From assembly GCF_963678975.1 (NCBI RefSeq), contig NC_089281.1, positions 23,292,765 to 23,356,764 on the forward strand: 64,000 nt of DNA. Reading direction: 5' to 3'. A model generated the notes under the pieces. It saw only the letters and a list, made by a program, of their open reading frames with translations, searched no databases and was not told the origin of the DNA. Every line of letters begins with the position of its first letter. Within the stretch, counting starts at the first letter, position 1. Source of the DNA: Dysidea avara. Its lineage: Eukaryota; Porifera; Demospongiae; Dictyoceratida; Dysideidae. A program made the position numbers and the translations under genes. Positions 1 through 11,931 of the stretch are shown in pieces.

Positions 1-19
1 CTTGTGGCTAGTGCTATAA

Positions 20-420
20 CTAACTTATTGTGAGTTTTACAACTGATTTTAAGCCCTTTTTTTTTCTATCCATGAACATTCTTTTGCTCAACTTGTAGGC
101 TATATGCAACAAAATTGTGCCCTAAAAGCTTTAATAATGGAAAACAAAGTAGCTTCTTTGCTTAGTTTTAACCCATGTTACAAAATATTTTGTCCATGCA
201 GCTTCATAAATAGAAAGCTATACATGTCCTGCATATAAAATTTCCAGCCAGACCAATTGTCAATATGGTCCTGTCTACGCTTAAATGCATGGCTTAGACT
301 TTTTATAGTGTACATGCAACTGCAGGGCATCATAATAATTCCCTTCTTCATCAGACTGTAGGCTATAGATAGGTGGAGTCTGTTTCTCACTTGGGTAATT
401 TAAAGCTTGCCATTTTAGAG
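20..420. repeat. Segmental duplication, copy 1 (partner 6210-6690)
   Basis: TTCTTTTGCTCAACTTGTAG, ATGCAACAAAATTGTGC and TTTTATAGTGTACATGCAAC recur in the same order at 6210-6690. Short ORFs are not conserved between the copies. Confidence 0.7.
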
Positions 421-3195
421 AGGTAGCTTCTATACAGGTGACTGCTTAGACAGGTTCCATGCATGCACTGTAAATTTAAATCAAGTAAAATTAATTTTGA
501 TAAAGAATCAGCTATAGTATTTGACTTGTGAAAATTTAATATAAGTATGCGTAGCAGTTGATATTTTGAAAGGCCTTACTATATAGATGTTATGGCTAAA
601 AGCATTGCAGCTAGCTAGTTAGAATCTGAATTGCCTTAAAATGGTATGCTATTTTGGAAGGCAATAATACATAAAGTAGAAGAGACTATAAAATAGTGCA
701 ATAGCTTCATCAAATTTGATGAACAATAATCAGACCTGAGTTAAGCATTATTCATAAAGTTTTGTAATTTTAGGGGTGAATAGTTATGCAACAATTGTGG
801 CAAACATTACTTTTCCAACATGTGTGGTTGAGTTTATTATTAAGAAAACTGCTAGTAGAGAATCCACAGTCACTGCACATCTCAAGGTGATACTTTATCC
901 ATCATTAAGCTGAGGAGGCGTTCAAAAATTGTCTAGTTCATAATAGAACATGCACTCTAATGCAGTGCTCACTGCTCAGTCTTGTACATATATTCTCAGA
1001 AGTAACAAGAACATTCTTTAGTTGCTCCTATAGAGTTGATCAGATGTAAATGTCTATGTAGATTGGGAATATACGTAGCTATAATAGCTAAGTAGAAGTC
1101 TAAGCCAAGTGCTCTATATATATATATATATATATTTCTTCTCATGGCCACTCTTAATTTCTTGGAAAATATAATGCTTCAATTGTTGTAGAGAGATGCT
1201 CAACCTGAGGTAAACAAAATGCGTGGGAACAATTCAAAACTCACAGAGTGGTCTTGAAATTCATCTTCAACAGATTTGCCATTGTGCCTATTCTTCTCAT
1301 CATTAAGTGTCTCACTGTTCTTGTTGGGGTTGACTCACATGCCATTTGTACATGACAGTGTCAAGTATTTTCAACCCAACTAACTGTCAACACCCAGCAG
1401 ATTTTGGGAACATAAATTGTAACAAGATTCATATCTGGTGCCATTCTTGTGTGAAGTATCATCGCAAGGATTCCTCTTTGATCTGAAATGTCAGATACAG
1501 AATGTCTGTGGCAAATTTTAGTGACCGTCACTAAGAATTTCCTGTGATTTGCCACAGTATTTACTACTTATTTTTTACAGTATAGGAACATATCATTATA
1601 GTAATCAGTAATAGCTATCACATAATACCCCTTTGCAGAGTTGCACAGTAAGTGTTGAAAAACAACCCAAATCGAATGAACCACATGCAAGGATGTTACA
1701 GAATGTAAATAAATGTCTACAACAGCTGAGCCAGCTACAACAGCTAATGTCACTATCAACTAATAATCAAAGGTTATTAAATTTTTACCTATAGTACCAT
1801 GTACATAAAATCTAACTTCTTCCTGCTCAGTGTAGTGCAATGCAGTGTAGTGTAGTGTAGTGTAGTGTAGTGTAGTGTAGTGTAGTGTAGTGTAGTGTAG
1901 TGTAGTGTAGTGTAGTGTAGTGTAGTGTAGTGTAGTGTAGTGTAGTGTAGTGTAGTGTAGTGTAGTGTAGTGTAGTGTAGTGTAGTGTAGTGTAGTACTA
2001 GTGTCGACTATGGAGTGGAGTGCACCTTCCCAAGTCTTCCCTTATCAAACGATAGTGGATGTAATCGAACAAACAACAAACAACAGAGTCAGTGAAATAA
2101 TATAATACTATAAGTGTTATAGCCACAGATATTATATATTATGTATCCGGGCTATGCTATAGCTACTGTAACATAAAAAGATTATTTATAACAATTTTTC
2201 TGAAACACATGTATAAGCTGAAAAAGGTGCAGCCATCAAAAAGTTTTTTTTGCAGCCATCAAAAAGTTTTTTTTACAGAAAGCTAATTTAGCTATTTTTG
2301 CATGGATGATTCTTGTAGCCACACTGCTAGTGTCAAGTATCAAACCTGACTCAACTGAAACATTAGCTCTTACCAGCCAAACTCATGTATTTGGGAATAA
2401 CATGCACTTAATGGATTCAGAGCAATATAATGCCATTATGAACTGTAAAATGATATTTAGTAAATTAGTATATATGCCAGATACCTTAGCCAAAACTTCA
2501 ATAGAATGCACTGCAAACATCACCCTGTCCCATCAGGTTCTGGGAACATAAAAATTGTAACAAGATATATAGCAAAATATCTGGTACCATGCAGCTACTT
2601 GTAACAAGCCTGTGAAGAATGACACACACCACAGGGACATGCATGTAAGTGTCAATAATAGTATAGGGATGACATCAAGATTATTGCAGTTAACTATTGC
2701 TGGAGTAAAAAAAAGTTGCAAAGCAGAATTAATCTTATTCAAATTCTGACTATATATTACTGTGCAGTAGTATTACAATCCAGTTGCCTTACTTCCTTAC
2801 TATCTACAAACCATGCATGCAGTTTATTTTTCTCTATGGCTTATTTGATTCAGTGGTGTAGTAGTATGTACAAAGTACCTTATCAATTATTCCTCATCAT
2901 ACAGTAATATAAACAAACTCAGTGAGACACATCTTTATGTCATTGTTATATTTTGTTGGCACATATTTCATTCCATCGGCTGACACTCTTAGATTCACAA
3001 CTTTCCACTCTGCTTTTTCAAAGCTATAGACCCTTGTTTCACGGCTTATACAGACTTCTCTTTTATTTTAAGCCTTACAGCCAGCCTATTAGTGCTTACT
3101 GATGTGAATTGAAGGGGGGCCAATGGGGGCTTATCCTCTGCCCCTTCTCTTGCCCTTATAGGACAATATTCACATCGAATACAGGCTGGGAACTA
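421..3195. other. Gene-poor stretch with diverged repeat copies
   Basis: Apart from the TA and TGTAG microsatellites I see no gene. 1390-1445 and 2530-2590 share GGGAACATAAATTGTAACAAG-like sequence. A 25-bp unit (GCAGCCATCAAAAAGTTTT) is duplicated at 2228-2276. Confidence 0.5.
1846..1995 (+). repeat. (TGTAG)n microsatellite, 30 perfect units
   Basis: Perfect TGTAG pentanucleotide tandem; imperfect units begin at 1831. Confidence 0.97.
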
Positions 3196-3204
3196 TTCAC
3201 ATTG

Positions 3205-3553
3205 CATAGGCGGCGGAAAGGGGGGGGGCTAGGTGGCTAAAGCCCCCCCTCAGAATGATATCACACCGAAATTATCTTTCTTGGAGTGGGGCTGAAAACC
3301 GTGATAAAGATCGAGATACTCTAATAGAGCAGTCACTCTAATAAAGTAATCAGTGTGTAGCGAGCTATGTAAGGATTTTTATGTAGTTTATCAGCTAGAA
3401 ATGGTAGCTGGTGAGGTGGAAAGCTCTTGTGAGTTGGTTGTGACCTTTTTTTTTTTTTTTTTTTTTTTTGGTCTCACCTTACCAAACTATAGAAATAAGT
3501 CTGGGTCAGCTCAGCGGAGCCCCCCCTCATATCAACTACTTCCTCCGCCGCTG
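3205..3553. mobile_element. hAT-type MITE, copy 1
   Basis: Terminal inverted repeats CATAGGCGGCGGAAAG and CTTCCTCCGCCGCTG, flanked by a perfect 8-bp target duplication TCACATTG (3197-3204 and 3554-3561). Contains a T-run and the CTCTAATAGAG-type motif. A second copy lies inverted at 12632-12961. Confidence 0.88.
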
Positions 3554-4051
3554 TCACATTGTATTAAAGTACAGAAAGCTAATAATGGGTATATAGAGGA
3601 CATCAGTTACAATATATGCACTTTACTTGTATAAATTGTTCTTATGAAAATTATGAAGCAAATAAGTTTGAATTTTTGTGTCAAGAGTGAGATAGCTACT
3701 CTATTAGAACAGTCACTACACTCTAATAGAGCATTCAGTTGATCATTACATTTTTGTTGCGACAAAATTCAGTACACTTAACAATCAAAAAGTTTCTCTC
3801 AGAGAACTATGTAGCTAATTTTTTAGTTTTCATGTTAGCTAGCTATCAAAAAGCTATCAAAAAGCTATTAGATTAGTCTAATTTCAAAGCTTCTCTTAGG
3901 AGATCATAAACTAAAGTCTTCTTTATTCATCAAGCTATGCTATGGAATTCCATTCTTCTCACCCCAATAGTTTTTTATCCAAAACTTTCTTGTCCTTTCC
4001 TGTACAGTGCATGTTTCCTAGATCCACCTATCTTATACACATCAGTGTGTT

Positions 4052-4158
<107 letters not shown>

Positions 4159-5054
4159 ATGTGCATGTGTGCATGTGACAAACATCTTGATAAAGGAATT
4201 TTTACATGCTACTCTCTCACTTACTTGCAACCACAAATGGTTTTAGCTATGATAGATAAACTATCTACAGACTGCTGATTTTAAACCTGTTCTTGTTTTG
4301 AGGGTGTGAGGTCAGTCTTTTTTACTATAGCCTTGATTATGCACCTGTTACACATATGTGATCATTTCATTATAAATCCTATTATTCCCATTTATGTTAA
4401 ACCATAAAAGGTATGATGGTTACTGGCAATTTTCTATAATCATTCTGCATGTATTCATGACAGCAAATCAGTGAGTAATCACTAATAACTCAGCAACTTA
4501 TTCACATTACTCTTGGTACTGATATCTGTTTGCCTTTGTGTACCAAATTTCAAGGTAATTGGATATAGTGTGCTCACATTTTATAACAGTTTTTGTGTGT
4601 TCAAAGAGAAGAAAGAAACAACTTTGAACACCTGGGAAAATCTCAAATTGGCATGTGATCTACTGAAGGCGTACGTCATTTTCACTATAAAAGTCATCCT
4701 ACTTAAAGAAGATATAGCTAGAATACACCTAGCTTACAGCTATTTGCATGAAAATTGTTTTTTTGGTTTCTGCATTGATGATGTGCTAGCTTTTGGATTG
4801 TACAAAATATTATCATGTGCAATAAATCTCTTGGTAATCACAAGTTAAGTATATAGAATTCCTGTAAATTGATGATGAAGTTGTACACTTTGTGGTATGA
4901 ATCCATGGTAGTACTAGAATCATTAAAAACTTATAAGTAAGTTACACTGCACAAGTTAGACCAGTTAAACTGGTTATGTAAGTAGATTTACAGTATAAAA
5001 TTCCTGCATTTCACCACAGGTTACTAATCCTGGTGCAACCTCCAGACCTTCAAA

Positions 5055-5708
5055 ATGACAGCTCAATTGTTGATCTGCTGCATATTATTGTTTCTTGCAA
5101 GTGTTACTGAAGCTTATGTAAGTTATAACTAGTGTCACCCTAAGCTAATTTTAGCAACTTATTTTTATTACAGAAGTGATTCTAGTCAGCCGACTACCTG
5201 TACACATATGGGAATCCTTCATCTGTTTGTGAGCTGGTACCTCATAAACTAATGGAATGCATAAATAGAATTGACTTTCAATGGTTGCTCAGTGTACCAC
5301 TGCTACCTACTGGTCATGTCTCAGCTGGTACCCAGGTAATTGCTAAAGTGAAGTTGGATATACGCTTACACACACGATACTGACTTCCACGTAGTTCTTT
5401 CTGATGGACACAATGCTACTGGATTTCTTGTGGTAGATTGTATCCGCTACGACGGACAACCTTGCTATCTAAGGGAGGGTAATCTTAGCTGGGAGTTCAC
5501 TTAGTAACATCCAAGGCAATAACAATGGACCAACAAAGGACAATCCAGTCTCACAAGTGTTTGACTTTTCTTTAGTACAAAGCAGAAATAGGTCAGCTGT
5601 GCAATTGCTACTGCCTATGAAGGTAGCTACACTACCTCAGGTCACTACACTGCTGAGTTACATGCAAACAATGGGCAAACAATGGATTCTACTTGGATTT
5701 CTACGCAG
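5055..5708 (+). CDS. Possible small secreted Reeler-like gene (boundaries uncertain)
   Basis: Exon-like pieces in order on one strand. 5055-5117: ATG and a clean signal peptide (LLICCILLFLASVTEA) with donor TAT|GTAAGT. 5186-5335: SADYLYTYGNPSSVCELVPH onward, donor CAG|GTAATT. About 5392-5514: VLSDGHNATGFLVVDCIRYD, with a stop at 5512-5514 if unspliced or a possible donor GAGG|GTAATC near 5478. 5592-5708: CAIATAYEGSYTTSGHYTAE, ending CAG|GTAACA. The C-x-PH and SDGHNATGFLV pieces resemble a Reeler (reelin N-terminal) domain. However the exon 2 donor and exon 3 acceptor do not match in phase unless the weaker donor G|GTACCC is used, and I find no clear last exon. It could be a decayed copy. Confidence 0.4.
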
Positions 5709-6209
5709 GTAACAATTATGGTGAAAAATACCACTTCAAGTACATTATTAGGTGGACTACTGAAGATTTATGTCATTAACTGTATTATATCTATCAGATA
5801 CTGTTGTGTAGAGTAGATGATAACTGGCTATATAGCTATGTATACTTTACATTGTTCATGACTTTCTTAAATAAAAGTGTCATGTAGTGTTAGCACTGTA
5901 GCCACAAGCTAAGTTCAATAGAGCCAAAAAGACATTGGGGGGGGGGGGGGGGCACTTCTTGATGTTACATGATTTATAGTTGGTGAACATGCTGTCTCTT
6001 TTGTATACATAGTGTAGCCATAGGAGCAGACTAGTGGTAGTCATGCGGGTGCATGTCTATAGTTTAAAAAGACATATAAGTAGGTAGTCTGCAGCAGTGA
6101 CAGTTAAACTCCACTAGACAATGAATTCAACATTATGTAAATGCAGATCATTTTGCTCTATTTATGCATTCTAGCTATAAGAATTCACATGCTATCAGCT
6201 TATTCAAGT

Positions 6210-6690
6210 TTAGCATAAACTTACGAGTTTTAGAAGTGAACCAGATTTCAAGCCTTTATCCATGAATATTCTTTTGATAGCTCAACTTGTAAGCTATGCA
6301 ACAAAATTGTGCTAAATACTAATACTGGAAAACAATAATATTTGGTCCATGCAAGCCAGCATATAAAATGTCCTGTCTGAGCTCAAATTCACAGTTTAGG
6401 CATTTTATAGTGTACATGCAACCATAGATATATACCTTATATTATCTATGATGCAACTTAACTGCTATGTAGCCTTACTATTGTGTAATGTATCAGTATC
6501 AAGGTGGTTGAATTATTCAAACTCAGGACCAAGAAACCAGTCTTCAATTTGATCCTAGGAATTATGAGTGAAGTTTAAATGCATATTTTAAGATTCAGGA
6601 ATTTTTAGAGCTTTAGGTTATGCAATTGAAATCTATTTTCACTTTCTGGGCATCATAGTCATTTCCTTCTTAATCTTACCCACAGCCTAC
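6210..6690. repeat. Segmental duplication, copy 2
   Basis: Partner of 20-420, same orientation: TCAACTTGTAAGCTATGCAA, ATTTTATAGTGTACATGCAA and GGGCATCATAGTCATTTCC. The stretch to 7160 shows no gene I can support. Confidence 0.7.
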
Positions 6691-7318
6691 TTTCCCCCCA
6701 GATGACAACTATAACTACATGTAATTCATCTGTTTTTGGCTCCATATATTTTTCTGTCAGAGGACTGCCACTGTACTAGATCCTACTCTTGTTGGCCTTG
6801 GCAGTAAACTCAGTAGTGAAGAAGGAGGCTAACTTAGCGAACTGAGGAGGACAAAGATGCCAAGGCAAACCATTTATGAGGCATGGCATGGATGATTGAT
6901 TTATGCAAATACAAACAGTTTGACCATTTATGACAGTACCAATTAAGACCACTTCTGTCAGGACCATTTGCATGTTGACAGTTGTCTATGGAAAATAATA
7001 TAAGTGAAACATGTCAATATTTAATCCACTCACTTTCACTGCACTGAGCAGGCACGGTGCAAAGATTATGGACAAGTGTGATTTTGTTGTATGTGATCAT
7101 GTAGCAATCAGATTGATAGATACTATGCAAACGAATTGACATGTTTGTGGTAGAAAAATGGGATGCAAAGAAGGATAGCTAACCATAATGATGTGTTGTA
7201 TTGCCATTGTGGTAGCCAAAAGGCATGCACACAGCAGTGTCCAACTGAAAAAAAAACCAGTTTTGTAGCATTATTAACTGAAGACGTTGGCCACTTAGTT
7301 AATCAGCCACTTAGTTTA

Positions 7319-7480
7319 TCAGTCAGTCAGTCAGTCAGTCAGTCAGTTGGTCAGTCAGTCAGTCAGTCAGTCAGTCAGTCAGTCAGTCAGTCAGTCAGCC
7401 AGTCAGTCAGTCAGTCAGTCAGTCAGTCAGTCAGTCAGTCAGTCAGTCAGTCAGTCAGTCAGTCAGTCAGTCAGTCAGTT
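7319..7480 (+). repeat. (CAGT)n microsatellite
   Basis: About 40 tetranucleotide units with two single-base variants (TTGG, AGCC). The Ser-Gln-Ser-Val ORF across it is an artefact. Confidence 0.97.
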
Positions 7481-7799
7481 ATACAATCACTCTGAGTAAA
7501 ACCTGTTACTGAAAAAGATCAACTTATGTGTTGCTTTAGTGACAGAACTCTAGAGAGTGACTTATTATCTCAAAGTACCCCATGTGGAACGAAATGGACA
7601 TCAGTTTATTTATTTGGTCAGTGCTTTACACAAAACTGCAGGTGTAGGCAGCATTACAATTGAAGAATTGAAGAGCAGTGCAAGAAGTGCCACGCTTATG
7701 TAATATTGGTAAATAAAGCATATAAAAAGTGGCACAATTGGTTACACATCCCAGATGGCATAGGCAGTAGATTCATTGGTTCCATACTATATACCATTG

Positions 7800-8123
7800 C
7801 AGGGGCGAATCCAGACTTTTAAAAAGGGGGGTTCCACTTTGGAATTGCAACTTCAGCCTAGCTGTAGGTTGAAGACCAAAAAAAAAACAAAAAAAAAACA
7901 AGGTCATCACCTACTGACAATAGCTGCCCCTCACCATAGATGCGCTCATCAACTATATTTCCTTATTTATAACTAGATACATAGCTTGCTACAATGCTCC
8001 TCAAAAGACTACTGTGACTGCTCTATTAGAGTATCTCGATTTGACTGCTCTATTAGAGTATCTCGAGTAAGAGAGGCTCTCTCAAAAGGGGGGTTCCATG
8101 GAACCCCCTTGGATCCGCCCCTG
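7800..8123. mobile_element. hAT-type MITE, second family, copy 1
   Basis: Ends CAGGGGCGAATCCAG and TTGGATCCGCCCCTG are inverted repeats. The interior has a polyA-interrupted run and two tandem copies of the GACTGCTCTATTAGAGTATC motif. It matches 36607-36899. CATTG occurs at both flanks but not as a clean 8-bp duplication. Confidence 0.75.
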
Positions 8124-8432
8124 CATTGACCTGGTAAACGTGGTACTCTTGATTAAGTTTTTGTGATCATAGCAAAAAGGCGTATGCTTAATTAAGCGCC
8201 AACCTAAGTTGTTTTTTCCATAGAAAATGTATGGGAGACAAGTTTAATATTTTGTATTGAAAGTTGAAGTTTTTCAGCTCATGAGTATAATGGTTTTTGT
8301 ATTAGCTATTTTCTACTCCTGCTATTATGATGTAAAACTCACATCAGTGAGTATGTCACAATAGGATATTTAAACTACAAATTTTGCAATGTAAATAGTG
8401 TCTCTATATAATATTATTGCAGCTTATCATTA

Positions 8433-8687
8433 ATATCTTCTAGGCAGATTGTTCCATATCTGAATTGTAGCAGGATAGAACTGTACTTGTAAACATCTAC
8501 AGTTGTGTCTGGCTGCACTAAGATCACTGTCCTTGGTGCAACTTGTCCTGTGTGTTATATAACTAGGCAATGAAACATCCACATGATTGTAAGTAATTTT
8601 GTGTGACATCTGAAGTCTAAAATGAATTTCTATGGTATTCCAGTTGAGATGTAATAACACATTAGATACGCTGCTTATTCACTGTGA
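8433..8687 (-). pseudogene. LINE ORF2 C-terminal fragment
   Basis: Minus-strand frame SSVSNVLLHLNWNTIEIHFR followed by MSHKITYNHVDVSLPSYI, HRTSC and QFYPATIQIWNNLPRRY. The L-x-W-x-T/S-x-E-x-x-x-R and F-x-P-x-T-I-x-x-W-N-x-L-P patterns mark the end of a non-LTR reverse transcriptase ORF. Both ends are lost, and it is a different lineage from the copy at 31.6 kb. Confidence 0.75.
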
Positions 8688-8774
8688 GATGCAACTTAAG
8701 TGGGTATATTAGTTTATTGGTAATGCTACACAATTGATAATACAAAGTGATGAGCCACGCATGTGATGAGAGAT

Positions 8775-9073
8775 TAGTGATGCACCAATTAATCGGTAAA
8801 TAATTGGAAGTCAGTTTATCGGCCAAATTTCAGCAATATTGGTATCAGTAATTATTAACAGATTATTTAGCCGATTAATTTTACTGACTGGCCTTGATGC
8901 TAGTGTTTTCATAAAAATAAGACAAAGAAAGTTTTAAAAATGGTAATTTTACAAAATACATGTGAATTTTTTGTAAAAATAAACATCGGATTGGTTATCG
9001 GTATCAACTATTATATGAATTTCAATATTGGCTAGCTAGCTAATTGGCAAAATCTCTTATAATTGCATCACTA
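8775..9073. mobile_element. hAT-type MITE (TAGTGATGCACC ends)
   Basis: Inverted ends TAGTGATGCACCAATTA and TAATTGCATCACTA; imperfect 8-bp flanks (TGAGAGAT and GGGGAGAT). The interior is rich in CGGTATC/ATTGG strings. Related in style to 20913-21430. Confidence 0.65.
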
Positions 9074-9789
9074 GGGGAGATGTCTGAAAAACCGCCTGTA
9101 TACGTACCTATTCATTTATACTAGATATGCATAAGTTCAGGCTATGACATCACTGGTTGGCAAACGCAGCGCGGGACTCAAACAGACTGCCTGTATTCAC
9201 AGGCTTTATCCTGGCTTCTCACAGGTCCCTAGTGGGATAGCATTTAATAATAGGAAGTGGTTACTGAACCGAAAGGTCTTCATTTTCGTGTTTAGTAGTT
9301 TCCCCAAGCATTCGACTTTGGGGATGTGCCCAGTAGTTGCCCCGAGCATTCGACCTTAGGGGACACGAAAAGTAGCATTAGGGTCGGGTTCAACCTTGGT
9401 TTCTTCTTCACCTTTAGGTTACGTTCTTCTTACTATATATAGTGAGACTACTACGTAACATTTATAAGGTAGAAAAGTAGGGATCATGGTGGGTAGCTAG
9501 CAGCTGTACTGTAGGGTTAGCAATGAAAAAATTGACCCTCTTTGGATTAACTTATAACTCAAGGAATGGAGCCTACCAATGGTCTAGTTTTAAATGGTGG
9601 GTTTGGTAGCAACCAAATACCTTCCGTTTGGGATATAGCTGTGTCGTAACTTTTGATGGATTTCGACTCATTTTCATAAAAATGGGCAGGAACATCTAGA
9701 ATGTTGTCCATTGCTGTTTTGGGTTATTGGGTGAGGTGCTCTACAAAATACACTTGCTTAAAAGGTGATTCGCTGTACTTCAATTTTTG

Positions 9790-10200
9790 CTAAAATGGCG
9801 CTTGATGGGTCTGCAATGAAAAATCAACCAACTGAAACTCACTTAACGAAGTCCAAAGTTGGTTTACAGGCACCTTTTTGGACCTTATTAAGTGGAGATT
9901 TGCAGTGTTTACGTGCCAATGCAAACTGATGCCCTTGCTCACACTGTGATTTAGAAACTCGCAGAGACGTTTGTATGATGCTTGTGTCCGTGAAGTTGAA
10001 CACAGTTCCTTTACTCCTTTAATTTTCTCAGCCACAGGAGGAATGGCTAATGAAGCAACAGTTTTTCACAAGTGCCTTGCCTCCCTGCTATCTGACAAGT
10101 GGGACACAAATTATGCAGCTGTAATGGGATGGGTGCAGTGCTGCCTGTCCTTCTGAGGTCTGCAATCAGATGTTTAAGGGTATCTAGGGCCACTTTGGTC
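9790..10200 (+). pseudogene. Retroelement ORF C-terminal fragment (REVEHSSFTPL type)
   Basis: Open frame FRNSQRRLYDACVREVEHSS, then FTPLIFSATGGMANEATVFH and MGWVQCCLSF, with a shift to LRSAIRCLRVSRA beyond the stop at about 10156. I know this block as the C-terminus of reverse-transcriptase-like ORFs common in cnidarian and sponge retroelements. It lies inside the 9253-11273 TIR element, so it was either captured or marks the internal domain of that element. Frameshifted. Confidence 0.6.
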
Positions 10201-10839
10201 ATTTGTTAGGAACAGCACCAATTGATCTTATCTAGGTTGAGACTAAATTGCCAGCTTTCTAAATGGTGACTGTCATATAGTGTTTGTTCTTGTTTTTTTC
10301 TTTGTATTTGTATTTATTCATTTGAGTAGATCACCACAAAAAAAAAGCATCTGTTCACCAAGAATATGCATCCGTCTTTGATAGTATAGTGACCACCATG
10401 TAATGCACCATTCATGGAAACATTGAAGTGCTCTGCTGCCATTTTTAATTTTAAAAATTGCAAAAAAATTAAAGTGCGTGCTACAGAAACAGCAAGGGGA
10501 ATCACCGTATTATTACCCTACGGTTTTGATATAGACTTCGGTAGGATTTATCATAGATAGTAGCTATATTCTACGTACGTAGAATATACTATCTATGGAT
10601 TTATCACCCAGAGTTGGAGGAGAAACTATAGAGGTTGATTTTTTCATTGCCAACCCTAGGTACTGCACAGTGGTAAGCCCACTGCCTACAGTTCCAGTAG
10701 TCCAGGGTTCGCAGGCTAAGTTTTTTTTTTTTTTTTTGTCAAGTTAGTGACCCTTTTTTTTGTCTAAGTTTTAATGTCGGTTCCATAGCGAGTCCGGCTT
10801 ATTGAACCGACTTTCGGTTCAGTAACCACTGCCCGGGGA

Positions 10840-11257
10840 TAGTCTCGCGTAGCCAGACCCTATTTCTCCGCACGGCGCTTATCGATTGGAAATTATAAGC
10901 ACCTGCTCCGAAAGGGTCTGGTGACTCTACAATAGAAAAGTTCTGCAGGCAAATCACCCCTGGGTAGGTGAGCGTTGATTGGTCCTAAACCACTTTCAGA
11001 AGAGGTGTGGATGACCACAGTTGGCTTCATCCTTCAGCCTGTTCAAACTTTAATTACATCGTGGCATAGAAGCCAACTGTGGTCATCCACACCTCTACTG
11101 AAAGTGGTTTAGGACCAATCAACGCTCACCTACCCTGGGGTGATTTGCCTGCAGAACTTTTCTATTGTAGAGTCACCAGACCCTTTCGGAGCAGGCGCTT
11201 ATAATTTCCAATCGATAAGCGCCGTGCGGAGAAATAGGGTCTGGCTACGCGAGACTA
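10840..11257. mobile_element. Long-arm MITE, TAGTCTCGCG ends (MULE-like)
   Basis: Two nearly perfect arms of about 190 bp: 10840-11030 and 11070-11257 (for example AGCCAGACCCTATTTCTCCG and its complement). Flanked by GCCCGGGG on both sides (10831-10838, 11258-11265). The ends match 12977-13521 and 48439-49044. Confidence 0.88.
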
Positions 11258-11931
11258 GCCCGGGGCCACTGCCTTAATAATAAAACACTAGTTAGAGGAA
11301 AACGAATTTTCAAAAAATTTTTTTTTCATACGAATTGTTCACCAATAGATTAAAGGAAGTAAAAAACCAAGTCGTTTCGAGACAAAGCTTGCATGCTCGA
11401 AGACCTGCCAACCATGCAGCTAGGCGCCGATTTGCGCTAAGTGCATAGCTCGAACTTGTGTGTACCGCGGGTAGCTAATTAAGTAATTGTGGCAAACTAT
11501 GCATCAAACTGTACCTTTTTTTTGAGCTCTATAAAATGCTATGGCTAAAAATAAAGTATCTTTCTTCTTCTATTTTGAAATCACTCTAGTCTAATTAAAC
11601 TTAGAGAAAAGAAAACCTTATGATGGCTCTAACTTTTAGATCACAAGTTTCCTCTGTTATATCTCACAGCAAAGTCAAACTATTTGCTGATGATGTCACG
11701 ATCTACAAGGAAATCTCATCTCCTGATGATGTTAAATGGTTACTTTTCTATTTGCTGCATTCATGATAGTCTCCACCACAGGAATTCCTTACCATTTAGT
11801 GAACATTTTCAGTTGTCTCAAGCTCCCACAAGGTGTCACCCTCTATCTATCCGGCCTGTGACATCGTCTATTAATTCTTTTCTTTACTGACTCTTTCTTC
11901 GGAACAGCCCATTTCTGTGGAATACCATACC

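Larger units (their letters stand above)
9253..11273. mobile_element. TIR element carrying tRNA-like and retroelement modules
   Basis: Left end GGAAGTGGTTACTGAACCG, matching CGGTTCAGTAACCACT at about 10810; 9-bp TTAATAATA at both flanks (9244-9252, 11274-11282) once the MITE at 10840-11257 is removed. The interior holds GAGCATTCGACCTTAGGGG repeats, an AGGGTCGGGTTC block, the retroelement ORF at 9.8-10.2 kb and a tRNA-like box at about 10668. Confidence 0.65.

Noticed and set aside
7319..7480. CRISPR array
   Set aside because: No spacers; simple tandem tetranucleotide. The 31-bp satellite at 50-53 kb likewise has no unique spacers and the DNA is eukaryotic.
7163..7495. 110-codon ORF with Ser-Gln-Ser-Val repeats
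   Set aside because: It is a translation of the (CAGT)n microsatellite.
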